Source: Symsagittifera roscoffensis (taxonomy: Eukaryota; Xenacoelomorpha; Acoela; Convolutidae). Taken from it: a stretch of DNA of 64,000 nt. Each line of letters starts with the position of its first letter. Position 1 is the first letter of the stretch. The position numbers were made by a program, and so were the translations under genes. Shown here piece by piece: positions 34,581-45,230 of this stretch. Location of the stretch: contig NC_087066.1 in the NCBI RefSeq assembly GCF_963678635.1, positions 26,751,453 through 26,815,452 of the forward strand. The letters run 5' to 3'. The notes under the pieces are model-generated. The model was given only the letters and a program-made list of their open reading frames with translations. It made no database searches and had not been told where the DNA came from.

Positions 34581-36049
34581 TATTCATCCCACGATCACCT
34601 GCAAATTACACAAAAGAAAAATAAAAAATAGAAAACTTCTTCAAATTCTTCAAAACTCCATTAATATTTTGCACTAGATAAATTCAATAAAAATCATACC
34701 AATGTAGTAAATTAATTTATAAATTATTTCCCTAAAAGCAGTAATTCTAATAATGATGAAAATTTGTAACTTAATTTTTCCCAAAAACTAGCAGTAAAAT
34801 TGAAATTCTATGTAGTAAATTGATAAAACGAAAATGCAGTACTAACCTTTTGATATTTCCATTCACTCGCACAAAAATTCTATCCAAACTCGCACAGCTC
34901 GCCCACGAAGAATTGTTTAAATAATGAATTTCAGTTTCGAGCTTTCACACTCAACAACTCTAACACACGATAACACGTTTCAAACTTTCCTTTAACCCGG
35001 TTGGAAAGGAATTATATACTAAACAAAACTAACCAATGCAGCTTACTAAACACCACAAATCATAGAATAACAGCATGACTAAGAAAAGGAAAACCAACGG
35101 TACCCAAACCGGATTAACCCAGTTTAAAACTGGATAATTTATTCTTTTGAAGACTATTATAAAGTCTAAGAAATCATAATAAAACACAAAAAAGTCGAAA
35201 GACAAACCCATACCAAAAACAATTTGATTTTTGAAAAAAGGACACAACCAACGAAACATAAGAAAAACCACAATAAACCCAACATAAAACGTTATCACAT
35301 AACAGGACCTCTCACAGAAACCGCACGAAATCATACTCCCACTCCTGGCCTAACCCACCAGAGAGGACGTCCTGAGCATGCTCTATAGCCGGCCTAACCC
35401 ACCGCGCTACATCCACGCTTTGTGACCACACTTCTATTTTTAATAAGAGGTACTCAAGGGTGACTAACTCTTCAAAATAACCGAACTAAAACAAAACGCT
35501 TTTGTGAAAACAACTAACCAAAATCATAATTAAAACACCGAACTAATAAAAATTTTATAAAATGTAAATTATACCTTGCAGTATATAGATCAGCATACAA
35601 CACCAAAGACGAACATCCAAAGACAAAATGACCCCACTACACTCGAAAAAGAATGGCCAACCACAATCAAAATGCCGTCCACAATCACAACTCAAAGGAT
35701 TTAGAGTACGACTTGACTTCGCAGAAAAGGACTTCATTGAACTAGACCAATGACCACCTCGATGTTCAAGTATAAGTACAGATCCGAGTAACCAGGCATT
35801 CCCTCCACGCACAATCTCCACGCCATTCCCAGACTAGGTTGAACACAAAAGAAGTTCTCTACATGAAACAGAAAAACCTGTCATAGCAAACCATTCTGAA
35901 ATCAGATTTGAGTTTGTTGAGAAAACCCAGTCGTTGTCATAAGAAGACACAACGATTGATCCTGGAACTTCTCTAATACCAACGTCCATCATCCATCCTT
36001 TGAATTGCAGAAAAACTATTCTAAAAAAACTCTGTAAGACCCGGATGGG
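34581..36049 (+). other. 3' non-coding region of the LTR element
   Basis: 1.5 kb with no plus-strand ORF of substance. A locally GC-rich stretch near 35341-35430 contains 'ggcctaacccacc' twice, 48 bases apart. No clear polypurine tract precedes the 3' LTR (the last bases read acccggatggg), which is unusual for a plus-strand primer. Confidence 0.5.
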
Positions 36050-36448
36050 TGGAACCTGATCTAAACTACATTTTATGATTGGATAAATTAGATATTTTAC
36101 CACTGTAAAGTATTTAATATTAACCAATCATGATCCATCTAACTAACAACCCACTTATTTGTAAGTGCTGAAATTACTTGTTCAGCTGAAATTATTTTAA
36201 CTTAGAAATTAGTTGCCTCTCCAAGAGAACTTCAGCAGCCGCAATAAACCAGTATACCCTAGATCTATTGAGCCTAGCAGAGACTAGTTAAACAGCCTGA
36301 GACTAGATAGTATAAGAGTAAGATTAGGATCGGTATTAGACTAAGAAGTTGCACGAATCTATCCGGCCGAAAATAAGATAGCGTGACGAGCAGACGGTGT
36401 ACCCTATCCGAAATTACTCTATGAGTTAAGACCATCGGTTATAACTCA
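36050..36448 (+). repeat. 3' LTR of the large element
   Basis: 399 bases, TG...CA, matching 17606-18015 except two substitutions and the block after 'gaaattacttg', where 'ttcagctgaaattatttt' replaces the right arm of the hairpin and its flank. The perfect hairpin of the 5' LTR is therefore missing here. Confidence 0.93.
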
Positions 36449-36599
36449 ACGGGTTTTGATTCAACTCTGTTTCTTGAGGTTCTCAACCTTAGATGGAGGA
36501 CTTATAGAGCAAAGAACTTCTAAAAAAGTGAATTTTTGGCTGTCTCAATTTGAAAATGCTGACTAAAAACCGGTTTTTTCCTGCTGATTTTGAATACTG

Positions 36600-38010
36600 A
36601 AATTGGAAAAATTTCTGAGAAAAAGTTATAAAATTGATGATCTTTTTCTGATTTTTTGAATGCCAATTAACTTGCAGTTCAGTTCCAATCCGAGTTAGTT
36701 CTATTGAAATTCTTCTTATTTGAAAAGTCGTTTTCTATTTAAATTTTCTGTACCTAAATTGCTGTGATCAGACAATCTGAACTAATTGCTAATCAGTCAG
36801 CTATCATTCTTTTGATTGCTATATGCAAATGTTTTTCATTTCATCACATTGAGGCTTGAACTTAAAAATAAAAGACGTAGGCATCAAAAATCACAATTAG
36901 CTCTTTACTTTTTTCAACAGTTTTTCGGTTCACTTTATTTGGAAACATTTCCACTGATATTCGGAAAAAAAAACAATTTAGTCTTGATTTGAGCTATTTT
37001 TTTTTGACAATTATCAGTTTAGTAGTAATACTTTAAACAAAAAACAAAAACATGATAAGATAAAAGCATAATCTGTTATCTATCTCAATAAACTGTCGTA
37101 TTTTAAAACGTACTATGAATGAAATTAGTAAGCTGGGACAAAAACCAATAGCCCGCTGACAGTTTGGTGCTATCGCTGCATAAATCTCGAAACGTCCACA
37201 AACAAGTCAATCTGAATTATGTACAAATGAGTTATTAGAGTATCTTCTGAAAACTATCAGTGGCAACAAAAGAGACCAAATAGGGACAAGATAGGGTCTC
37301 AAAATGTCCAGTTCTTGACCCCACTGTAATGATACATAATTTTGACCTCACTGTTTGAAAGGAGTTTTATTGGTCCTTAATTGGTCCCCTCAGAACAAAC
37401 CGGATTTATTCGGACCTAATGGTCTCAGTATATTATTTTGGGGTCCTAACTGTCTGAAGATATCCGTATCTGGTTCCAACAGTCTGAACAGTGTGAATAT
37501 GAAACTAAATCTTTATGTCAGTTATGATGTTTATTTGACTGACTTGGGACCATAGCCATTTTAGGCAGCATACTTTTAAATGAGGTTTGTAACGGGATCA
37601 ATCTTCTGAACGAATAACAGGTAGTTTTTCACCCTCTCTACCTACTCTGCCACAAAAAAATTTGTCAAAAATTTTTAGCTCCCTGTTTTTGCAAAAATGA
37701 TTGGAATATGTGCTACGTGAACAAAAAATGTCAGTTGTTTTGTTTAAGTGTGTCATTTGATATAATTAAAAAGTGGCCGCAGATAAAAACTCGTGCGTTT
37801 AATTTTTGGTCGTTCACTTGTTGATTTATCTTACATCCTTCATTCTGCTGTAATGACATAGAATCTCATTGTGAAAACTTACTTTTGTGACAGTCAACCT
37901 TTTGTTCTCCGACACCATTGATCTCTGTCAGTGGGGAAACTTTTTCGAAAAAGGCATGCTTCTGGTACTTATTTAACTATCAAACTATTTAAAATTAAAT
38001 CCTTAAAACT
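36600..38010 (+). repeat. Segmental duplication, copy 1 (without MITE insertions)
   Basis: Collinear with 40650-43020: both contain 'attgatgatctttttctga', 'attgctgtgatcaga', 'tatatgcaaatgtttttcat', 'ggtctcaaaat.tccagttc', 'gtttatttgactgac', 'attggaatatgtgctacgtg' and 'gattctggtacttatt' (here 'gcttctggtac'). Differences are frequent, so the duplication is old. No exon is conserved between the copies. Confidence 0.85.
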
Positions 38011-38149
38011 TGCTTGAGCTACATGAATAAGGAAAGAGATTTTAACTTGTTATAATGAGTCAATTAACGTAGTTCTGGCTCTTATGTAGGTCGCGAAGAT
38101 TTTTTTGTTTTTTTTTATTAAAAGCCTTAAGATTTATTCAGGCTCAAAT

Positions 38150-38560
38150 ATACTTTTTCGCGGTTTGACATTTGATTTATTTTTAAGTTCAGTTCATTTC
38201 CTTCGTTAAAAGGAAGGAGAACTCCACTATCGTGTAAAAGTGTAAAGGTCACAAAAAACGTGATTGACTTCTTATCTCGAAAGTGGAATTTAATGTTCAG
38301 ATTGCCCACCAAAAATGAATATCTTTTGATCCAGTTTTCTCAAATTGGGTCAATTCCATCAAAAAAAGTGCCAATCATAAATTGCCTTAGAAAATCAACA
38401 AATTTTAAGGGCATTTTTTTTCTTTGCAATTCGAAAGTTAAGACTTTTTCTAAAACCACAAGTCAGTATTTTTTTCCTTTTACATGCGTTCAATGGCTCT
38501 TTTCCAATTGTATGTTGGCTATGTTCTTTTTAACACCAAAAAAATATGTTTTTTTTTATC
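38150..38560 (+). repeat. Dispersed repeat family A, fourth location
   Basis: Shares 'gtggaatttaat', 'ttttgatccagttttctcaa', 'gtgccaatcataaatt', 'aagggcat', 'gcgttcaatggctctttt' and 'tgttggctatgtt' with 1236-1495 and 2600-2900, same orientation. Confidence 0.75.
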
Positions 38561-39254
38561 ATTTATAATTCATTTTTACTATCGCAGCAAGCGATTTGAG
38601 TTTCTATTATGAAATCACAAAGAACCAAATACGATACCATAATTTTAGAACAAAACTTGTAGTCATACAAGTTCAGGCTAGCTACGAGATACTTAGTTTA
38701 AAATCAGTCGAAAGAGTTAATAATAAATCACATGCTGCTATTCTAGTCACCAAGATTATTAATAATTTTTAATTTCAAACACCTACTCATCAAAATAATT
38801 GTTTGGTGACTTATTACAAGTTCTGATCAAGACCTAAGATAACTTAAATAGATGGGTTTATTTTTAGTTGCCTTTTTGAAGTTTTTCAACAATAGCGGTT
38901 CGATAAAAATTAATTGAATGATAGTTCTTTAAATTGTGCTCAAAGAATAAAAATTGCAGCATCCGGGAAAATTGAGGAAATTGAATGCAATCGACGATAA
39001 GACTTCTCGTATCATGGCTAGCCATGGATGTTTGGGCTCTCACTTTATGTTCTGACATAATTTTTTTTTTGAAATACTGTCTGAGTTGTATTAACTCGCC
39101 ACACAGGTTTTTAAAAGAATATTTGAAATACCACGGGCATTCCTTATCCCAGTTCAAAAAATTGGCAATTCTTAAACACATCCTGATTTCATAAAAAATG
39201 GTCACACGTCAATATATATTTTACTTAAATAATTTTGGAAAAATTGTTTTTTAG
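38561..39254. other. No gene seen
   Basis: AT-rich flank of the transporter-like exon. ORFs at 38864-39205 overlap on both strands and lack support. Confidence 0.45.
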
Positions 39255-39380
39255 CGGTTCACGTGTGCTTGAAGTCTCTGGCCATAGTTCAGTTGATGGG
39301 AGTGGACAGACTGGCCAATGGACTGGGTTACTGTTTCTTGTTCATGGGGTTGGCGGCCATGCTAGGGGGACCACTGCTAG
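39255..39380 (+). CDS. Exon of a monocarboxylate-transporter-like (SLC16/MFS) protein
   Basis: Acceptor gttttttag at 39254, donor GTAAGA at 39381, 126 bases. The reading VHVCLKSLAIVQLMGVDRLA then NGLGYCFLFMGLAAMLGGPL is characteristic of SLC16 members around transmembrane helices 10-11, where a (L/V)GxDRLxxxxG motif precedes a helix ending in GxPLxG. These proteins carry lactate, pyruvate or other small acids with protons across the plasma membrane. Neighbouring exons that would continue the fold downstream were not found; see the fragment at 39800. Confidence 0.65.
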
Positions 39381-39799
39381 GTAAGAAGAACAACCGGTTG
39401 TTTTGAATTTGTTCTTATCATGCCTCAAATATTGTATTTTTAGCAGTTAATTTATTATCTTGTGTTAAGGCAACCAATGAGGCTTTAATTATAAGAATAT
39501 AAATGGAAATATTTGGAAGAAATGCAATCAAACCTTTTTTTAATTTAAGTCAAATTTAATCTGTTAGTTTTTCGTAACAACTTGGAATTGCTTAGAAGCT
39601 GCTTTTTGTTACCTTACTTCTGCTCCTTGGCACTTTTTTCCAACATATTGTTTCCTGTATAATTTTCTCTTTAATTAAAAAAAATTGAGTAACAGATTTC
39701 CTCTTTTTATTTATTTTCCGCTCTAGAGAAATGTAAAAAAAAGTTGTAAAACACAAGTGCTTGCCAAAAGTTTAAGATATAAACATGGGAAAATTTTAG

Positions 39800-39901
39800 G
39801 CTTCTTCGCTCTCTTCGGCTATTTGAGTCCGTTTGCGCCATCCACGACATAGATGCGAACAGTGCCTCCTTCCTCATCTCCATCATTGGTATCTCAAACA
39901 G
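39800..39901 (+). pseudogene. SLC16-like exon fragment with frameshift, out of order
   Basis: After an acceptor (gaaaattttag at 39799) one frame gives GFFALFGYLSPFAP and a second frame, one base offset from about 39845, gives DANSASFLISIIGISNR. Both pieces resemble SLC16 helix 7 to helix 8, in which a 'SFLxSIIGISN' stretch is typical. They need a frame change to be read together, and the exon is cut at about 39905 by family B repeat with no GT donor visible. Helix 7-8 should precede helix 10-11, yet it lies downstream of 39255-39380. Confidence 0.5.
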
Positions 39902-39904
39902 GAT

Positions 39905-40560
39905 CTCAAATTAAAATCAGAAGAATCAAATCTAATAAGCGATGGTTGCTCAGCTGAACCCTTTTTGATTTAACGTTAATCAGCTCGAAACTTCGTTTAT
40001 AGACTATTTATCATACTAACTTTTTCAATGTTTCATTGCTCTTTGCTTACTGTAATTAGTGAAAAAAAATTCTCTGTGATTATATGATTTAGTTTCAATT
40101 TCCATAACTATTTGGAGCTTGTCTATTTAGTCACAGAGAGTTTTTTAACTATTTGCAGTAAGCAAAAAGCAACAAAACCTTGGAAAAATTGATATCATCA
40201 CAGATTTTTTTCATTTGATTCAAAATTTTGAAAATAAATTGATTTTGAAGAGCTTCAAATTTTTTTAGTTACCAGAAAAGTCACATGTTTTAAATTCTAA
40301 TTGCAAAAAAAACAATTTTTTTAATAACAAGAAGTATTTAGTGGAAAACATCTGTACTTTATAGCTTCAATGTTTGTTTTACCTTGAAAACGGAAAATGT
40401 TAAACATTTATTTGATTGCACGGTTTTCCATTTCAGACAAAAATTGTATGTAGACTGCTGGTTTTTGACTTTTTTAACTGTAAGTGCGAGCTTGTTGTTG
40501 TGATTTCTTGGGATTATACGTTGTAACTCATAAAAACATAATTCGGAAGTAAAAACCACT
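39905..40560. repeat. Family B repeat with inverted arms (foldback)
   Basis: 39905-40150 matches 14760-14960 in reverse orientation, while 40110-40560 matches 14780-15480 in forward orientation. The core 'gctctttgcttactg'...'cagtaagcaaaaagc' (40049-40170) can form a hairpin including 'tctctgtgat'/'tcacagaga'. Confidence 0.75.
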
Positions 40561-40844
40561 CGGCTTGTTGTGTCAAGACGAACCCTTGAAGGTTATGAAA
40601 ACATTTTTAACGTCTATGAAATATTATTCGATAAAGTCATTTCACAAGGAAAAAATGTGACCAAAATTGATGATCTTTTTCTGAACTTTTGACTGCCACC
40701 TAACTCGCAATTCAGTTCAATCCGATTTAATTCTATTGAAATTCTTTTGATTTGAAAAATCTTTCACCATATAATTTTTTTACCTCAATTGCTGTGATCA
40801 GATAATCTAAGCTACTTGCTAATCAATCAGCCGACTTCAAAATC

Positions 40845-41305
40845 TCAAGGGGGCGGATTTTCAAAAAAAAATTGAAAATTTTGTCGAACTTTTTTTTCAG
40901 GTCAGCTAAATTGATTTTCTGAGCTCTCCCAAATCACTTTAAAGACCCTAATTTGACAAAATTTTCTGCGCCGCAGGCAAATATGTGAAAAAAAAAACAG
41001 GCCGAAAAGGCGTTTTTATGCACTTTCTGGAAAATTTCGACCAAAAAAATTGCGGTTTTTCGGCGCGCGCTCCCTCCCTCAAAATTGGTATAGATTAGCG
41101 CCGAAAGCGCCTGTAGAAAATTTTCAAAGTCAGTAGGGCCAAAAATGGATATCTCAAAATAGTACAAGGGGGGCTGCTATTAGTATAGATTGGCGCCGAA
41201 AGCGCCTGTAGAAAATTTTCAAAGTCAGTAGGGCCAAAAATGGATATCTCAAAATAGTACAAGGGGGCTGAGGTCCGACCAACCCTCCACCCCCCCTTAA
41301 ATCCG
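40845..41305 (+). mobile_element. hAT-type MITE, left-truncated, with internal 91-bp duplication
   Basis: Starts 'gggggcggattttcaaaaa' and ends 'cccccttaaatccgctacagg'. It contains 'gagctctcccaaatcac', 'tctgcgccgcaggc' and two tandem copies (about 41085-41170 and 41178-41266) of 'ggcgccgaaagcgcctgtag'-type sequence, itself palindromic. The matching site at about 36810-36830 in the paralogous copy lacks it. Confidence 0.75.
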
Positions 41306-42143
41306 CTACAGGTTATATGCAAATGTTTTTCATCACAATGAGGCCTCAACTTAAAAATCAAAGATTGTAGGCGTTAAAGATTGTAGGCTTTTTTTGCTAA
41401 CCATTTGTTTTTGTTTTGAGTTATTCATCATTTTTTGGGTTCAATTAATTTATTTAAAAAAATTCCACTGATATATTGAAAAAATATAATTTAGTCTTGA
41501 TTCGAGGCATGTAAGCAAACGTCATTCATGCGGGTCAAAACAAAAGACAGTATTTCCAATGATTGAAGAGTAAACTTTTTAGCTCTTCCCAATGAGATAT
41601 TCCGGGTTTTTCACAATTGTCAAATCCGTAGCAAAGCATTAAAAAAAGAAAAAATGTTAAGTTAAACGCACATTATATTATCTGTCGCAATAAACTGTCG
41701 TATTTGATAACGTACTATGACTGAAATTAGTAAGCATGGACAAAAAACCATTAGCAGGATGACATTTTTGTTCTATCGCAGCATAAATCTCAAAGCGTCT
41801 ATAAAAATATCAATCTTAACTTTGTACAAATGAGTTATTGGTGTATCTTCTGAAAAATCTCAGTGGAAAAATAGAGACCAAATCGGGACAAGTTAGGGTC
41901 TCAAAATTTCCAGTTCTTGTCCCCACTGTTTGAACGGAGTTTTGTTCGTCCTTAGGCTCCCAAAGAAGCCGCCTTGGGTCCCCTCAGAAGAAACCGGAGT
42001 TATTATTATTGTGGTGGTCGCAACAGTCTGAAGATATATTGTGAACATAACCAATTTTGATCCCCATGGTCTGAAAAAGAAAACAAAATCTCGAAACGGG
42101 TCTGCTTACTTTAATTTTGATGTTTATTTGACTGACCTGCGAC

Positions 42144-42540
42144 CAGGGGCCGATCTAGCTTTTTCTCGAGGTGAGGCGGATTTTCAAAAAAAAAATCGTT
42201 TTTAGGCCGACCAATTTGAATGACTGAGCTTTACCAAATCACTATAAAGATACTATTTAGACCAAATTTCTGCGCCGCAGGCGAGTTTTTGAAAAATGAG
42301 AGAAAAAATGTTTCTAGGTACTTTTTGGGAAACTTTGGCTAAAAAATCGCGTTTTTTCGGCGCGCGTTCCACCTAAAAATTTAAATATTTTGGCGCCAAA
42401 GGCGCCTTTGAAAAAATTTTAGGGTCAGTCAGCCAAAAATGAATACCTCAAATTAGTACAAAGAGTGACCCTTTGGATGGGCAGAGGGTCGAATCCGTGA
42501 AGAATGGGGCTTCCCCCCCCCCCAAATCCGCTGGTGGTGC
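42144..42540 (+). mobile_element. hAT-type MITE with preserved left end and target duplication
   Basis: Left end caggggccgatctag, right end 'ccaaatccgctggtggtg'. Flanking octamers ctgcgacc (42137-42144) and ttgggacc (42541-42548) match at 6 of 8 positions, the hAT duplication length. The paralogous copy reads uninterrupted ttgggacc at 37544-37551: an empty site. Confidence 0.8.
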
Positions 42541-43020
42541 TTGGGACCATAGTGGGTAACGAGGTTTGTAACTGACTCATACTTTTGAACGAGTAACAAC
42601 TAATTTTTCACGCTCTCTTGTCACGCTCTCTTTTGCTCTCTTCTAAATTAAACTTTTGCGAAAATGATTGGAATATGTGCTACGTGAACAAGAACTGGAA
42701 ATTGTTTTATTTTGGTGGGTCTCTTGGTATATTTAGGAAATGGCAGCAGATGAATAGTTTTTTAGTTTTTTGATTTTAGTTTGTGCGTTTACTCGTGCGT
42801 TTAGTTTTTTGTCGTTTACTTGGTGGTTTATCTTACATCTTTTATACTGCTGTAATGCCATAAGGGCTAGTTGTGAAAACTTTTGTCACAGTCAAATGTT
42901 CTCCGACACTATTGATCTGTATCAGCGCGGACACTTTCTCGGTCGGAAAGAGGTATGATTCTGGTACTTATTTGTACTACCAAACTATTTTAATTTCTGT
43001 ATTAAAACCAGCTTGTAATA

Positions 43021-43914
43021 GATTCTTTGAGTTTTCCAACTTTTGTTTTGTGTTGGAAAAAGAACTATTTGAAACTCAAGTTTTCAGGGTTTCGATGTCA
43101 GCTGAATACTGCAGGGTTTTGCAGTATTTGTTTGTAATTTTTTTCTGAGCCTCTCTCATTTTTGTCTCTGCAAGTACAGTGCCAATTTAATCTATTCGGA
43201 CAAAACGCATTAAACTAAAAGTTTAAACCGCGTACTTTCAATTTGGGTTGACTTTAGGTTACAAGTGTTAAAGAGAAAACTTGCTTAGATTTTTAGCGTA
43301 AAATTGGTAGAATTTGTTTTGCGACATTCGGGCCCGATTTTTTGACCCAAAAATGGATCAGATTTGTTTTTCTAGGCAATCAAAAAGCCCACTAAAACTA
43401 CTTGGTCAATCTATGTCATGGTTATATCAAAGTGAGTCTCTTACACAGCCCAACAAACTCTATGAAAGGTAAAATCTTCCTAAACTGTGTGCTATTTGTT
43501 AAAAAAGTAAAGTAAAAATTGTTGTAAACTAAGAACGACCTTTTTTGTCAATCAAATAAAAATAACTAAATTATGAAAAGTTATGGAGATTTCTTAAAGC
43601 TTGTTGGGCTAGGTAGGAAGTTCACTTTAATATGATTATGTCAGTTATCAACTAAATTGTTTTGGCGTATCTTTTGATTGACTAAAAAGCCACAACTTAT
43701 CCATTTTGGGGTAAAGTAGCAAGAAGTGAAGTACACAATATTCCAAAAATCACCAAACAGCAACTGAATTTAAAAAAAACCTGACTGCTTGTAACACAGC
43801 ACAGCCTTAAACGCTCCGACTGCCTTTTAATCTCTATGCAGTGGTGTTCATATTTAAACAATTATGATATTTTCAACAACAAAATTATATATTTTTTTGT
43901 TTTTTGTTTCAAAA
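43021..43914. other. No gene seen
   Basis: AT-rich; only a short family B scrap near 43790-43860 ('aaacgctccgactgcc'). Confidence 0.45.
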
Positions 43915-44305
43915 AAACCATCTTCCCACATGCCATGTTAAGTACAACAGGATATATTTCGGACACAGCAGAGCATTAACTCGACCAATTAGCATGCTTT
44001 AATTCAATTTAAAATGATTTCTGAGACTGACTGAATTTCCGCTTACGCGTTAATTGCACGAATTATATTCTGTTTTAATTATCCCGAATTGGCTAAATTG
44101 GCAGTTTAAAAACCACCTTTACTTTATAAAAAAAGATCACAAGTGAAATTTTTTTTAGATTTGAGCTCAAGATAACAAAATTTGTAAGCTGATTTTTAGA
44201 AAAAACCGGTCAGCAATAGCTAGTTAAAAAATTGAAATTGTCTGGAGAAAAAAAACCACCCCGAGCACAAATATTCCTTAATTTTCTTCAAAATAGTCGG
44301 AACAA
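43915..44305 (+). repeat. Dispersed repeat family C, copy 1
   Basis: Order: 'ccacatgccatgtta', 'cttacgcgttaattgcacga', 'aattggctaaattggcagtt', 'gagctcaagataacaaaa', 'agctagttaaaaa', 'gtctggagaaaaaaaacca', 'gagcacaaatattcc'. The same order is found at 46420-46800. Confidence 0.75.
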
Positions 44306-44369
44306 GGAAACCTGAATTGATCCGACTACCATTGAAACATAAAAACGAAACATATTCTTAATCATTTTG

Positions 44370-44860
44370 AAATTTTTTGTTTAATCATCACCCCACAGGC
44401 CATGTAAACTACCACGTGGTAAATTTAGCTCTTAGTATTGTGGAAATTATGAAAACTACTTTGAATCAACCGAATTGGAACAATTTCCTTGAGAAATTAA
44501 ATCTCAGTTTACGCTTTAATAGCGCGAAATATATTGTGTGATAAACAATGTGATAAACAAAGTCCTAGTAACAAATCAATTGTGGTAAATAAGCATGCTT
44601 TAACCAATTGGGAACGATTTATAAGACGGATTGAATCTCCGCTCAAATATATTGCGCGTTAATTGTCTCAAATTGAAAATATTGAAAATTTTTAAACCCA
44701 CATCAAATTACAAAAAGGGATCACATGGGAAATTTTATTTCAAATTAGAGCTCAGGAGAACAAAACATTTGGATGCTATAATACAAATTCCATCACAAAT
44801 GGCTAGTTAAAAAGTCTAAGCGCTTCTAGAAAAAAAACAGCTCGAATCAAACAGCTTTGA
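44370..44860 (+). repeat. Dispersed repeat family C, copy 2 (composite)
   Basis: Contains two partial 5' parts ('cagtttacgctttaatagcg' and 'gacggattgaatctccgctc') and one 3' part ending 'ctagttaaaaagtctaag', so one copy has inserted into or recombined with another. Confidence 0.7.
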
Positions 44861-44929
44861 TTGTCGCGGCTGTCCTTTCAGGTCTCTTAAATTGTTTTTG
44901 TAAAACGAAAAAGTATTTCTCAAAGGTAT

Positions 44930-45230
44930 ATTTAAAAACTCAGGTGCTTGGCCAATTTTTGAAAAAAAAAATGATGATTTAATTGTTCTCGGGGTGGTTT
45001 TTTCTCACCAGGCAAACTTTGACGTTTTAACTAGTCTTTTTGACAGATTTTTTTTTAAATCATCTAAAAAAAATATTGTTGTCGAATTTAAATATTGAGC
45101 TCGAATTTAAAAAGATATTTCAACTGTGATTATTTTATCTTAGGTGATGGGGGTTCAAAAGCTGCCAATTTGGCCAACTTGGGACAATTAACTCGCAATC
45201 TATTTCGTGTTATACCTTTTCAACGCCAAA
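44930..45230 (-). repeat. Dispersed repeat family C, inverted copy
   Basis: On the minus strand it reads the family landmarks: 'gagaaaaaaccaccccgag' then upstream 'actagttaaaacgtc', 'gagctcaatatt', 'cccaagttggccaaattggc'. Opposite orientation to its neighbours. Confidence 0.7.

Larger units (their letters stand above)
17606..36448 (+). mobile_element. Very large env-bearing Ty3/gypsy LTR retrotransposon (18.8 kb)
   Basis: Bounded by two direct LTRs (17606-18015, 36050-36448), each starting TGGAACC and ending AACTCA (TG...CA). Inside, in order: primer-binding site, leader with an ORF and hairpins, gag with a CCHC knuckle, aspartic protease (DSGAE), RT (YLDD), RNase H, an HHCC/DDE integrase, a small membrane ORF, a Pro-rich ORF, an env-like ORF and a further 3' ORF. 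Protease-RT-RNaseH-integrase order places it in Ty3/gypsy. The usual length of that family is 5-10 kb, so this one is roughly twice normal. The plus strand of the coding part is strikingly A-rich and G-poor. Frames are interrupted by about ten TAA, two TGA and several frame changes, although the LTRs are nearly identical. The flanks read 'acaggg' and 'acgggt', only an approximate target duplication. Errantivirus- or tunicate Tor-like relationship is possible but not shown. Confidence 0.93.
40650..43020 (+). repeat. Segmental duplication, copy 2 (with two MITE insertions)
   Basis: Collinear with 36600-38010 but about 960 bases longer, nearly all accounted for by MITEs at 40845-41305 and 42144-42540. 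Confidence 0.85.

Noticed and set aside
35029-35334. 101-codon minus-strand 'membrane protein'
   Set aside because: Same composition effect as at 28349; lies in the element's 3' non-coding region.
35341-35430. tRNA or SINE on the minus strand
   Set aside because: An A-box-like stretch (tagcgcggtggg) is present but there is no B-box or foldable cloverleaf; the signal is mainly a repeated 13-mer.
17606-36448. Alternative genetic code in the host (TAA read as Gln)
   Set aside because: The septin and four-pass genes end at, and never contain, TAA; within the element most Gln codons remain CAA and several long ORFs have no internal TAA.
17600-36455. Exact target-site duplication of the large LTR element
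   Set aside because: Flanks 'acaggg' and 'acgggt' are only approximately alike, so a clean duplication is not claimed.
42770-43148. Overlapping ORFs in the segmental duplication as a gene
   Set aside because: The paralogous copy at 37.8-38.0 kb does not keep either frame.
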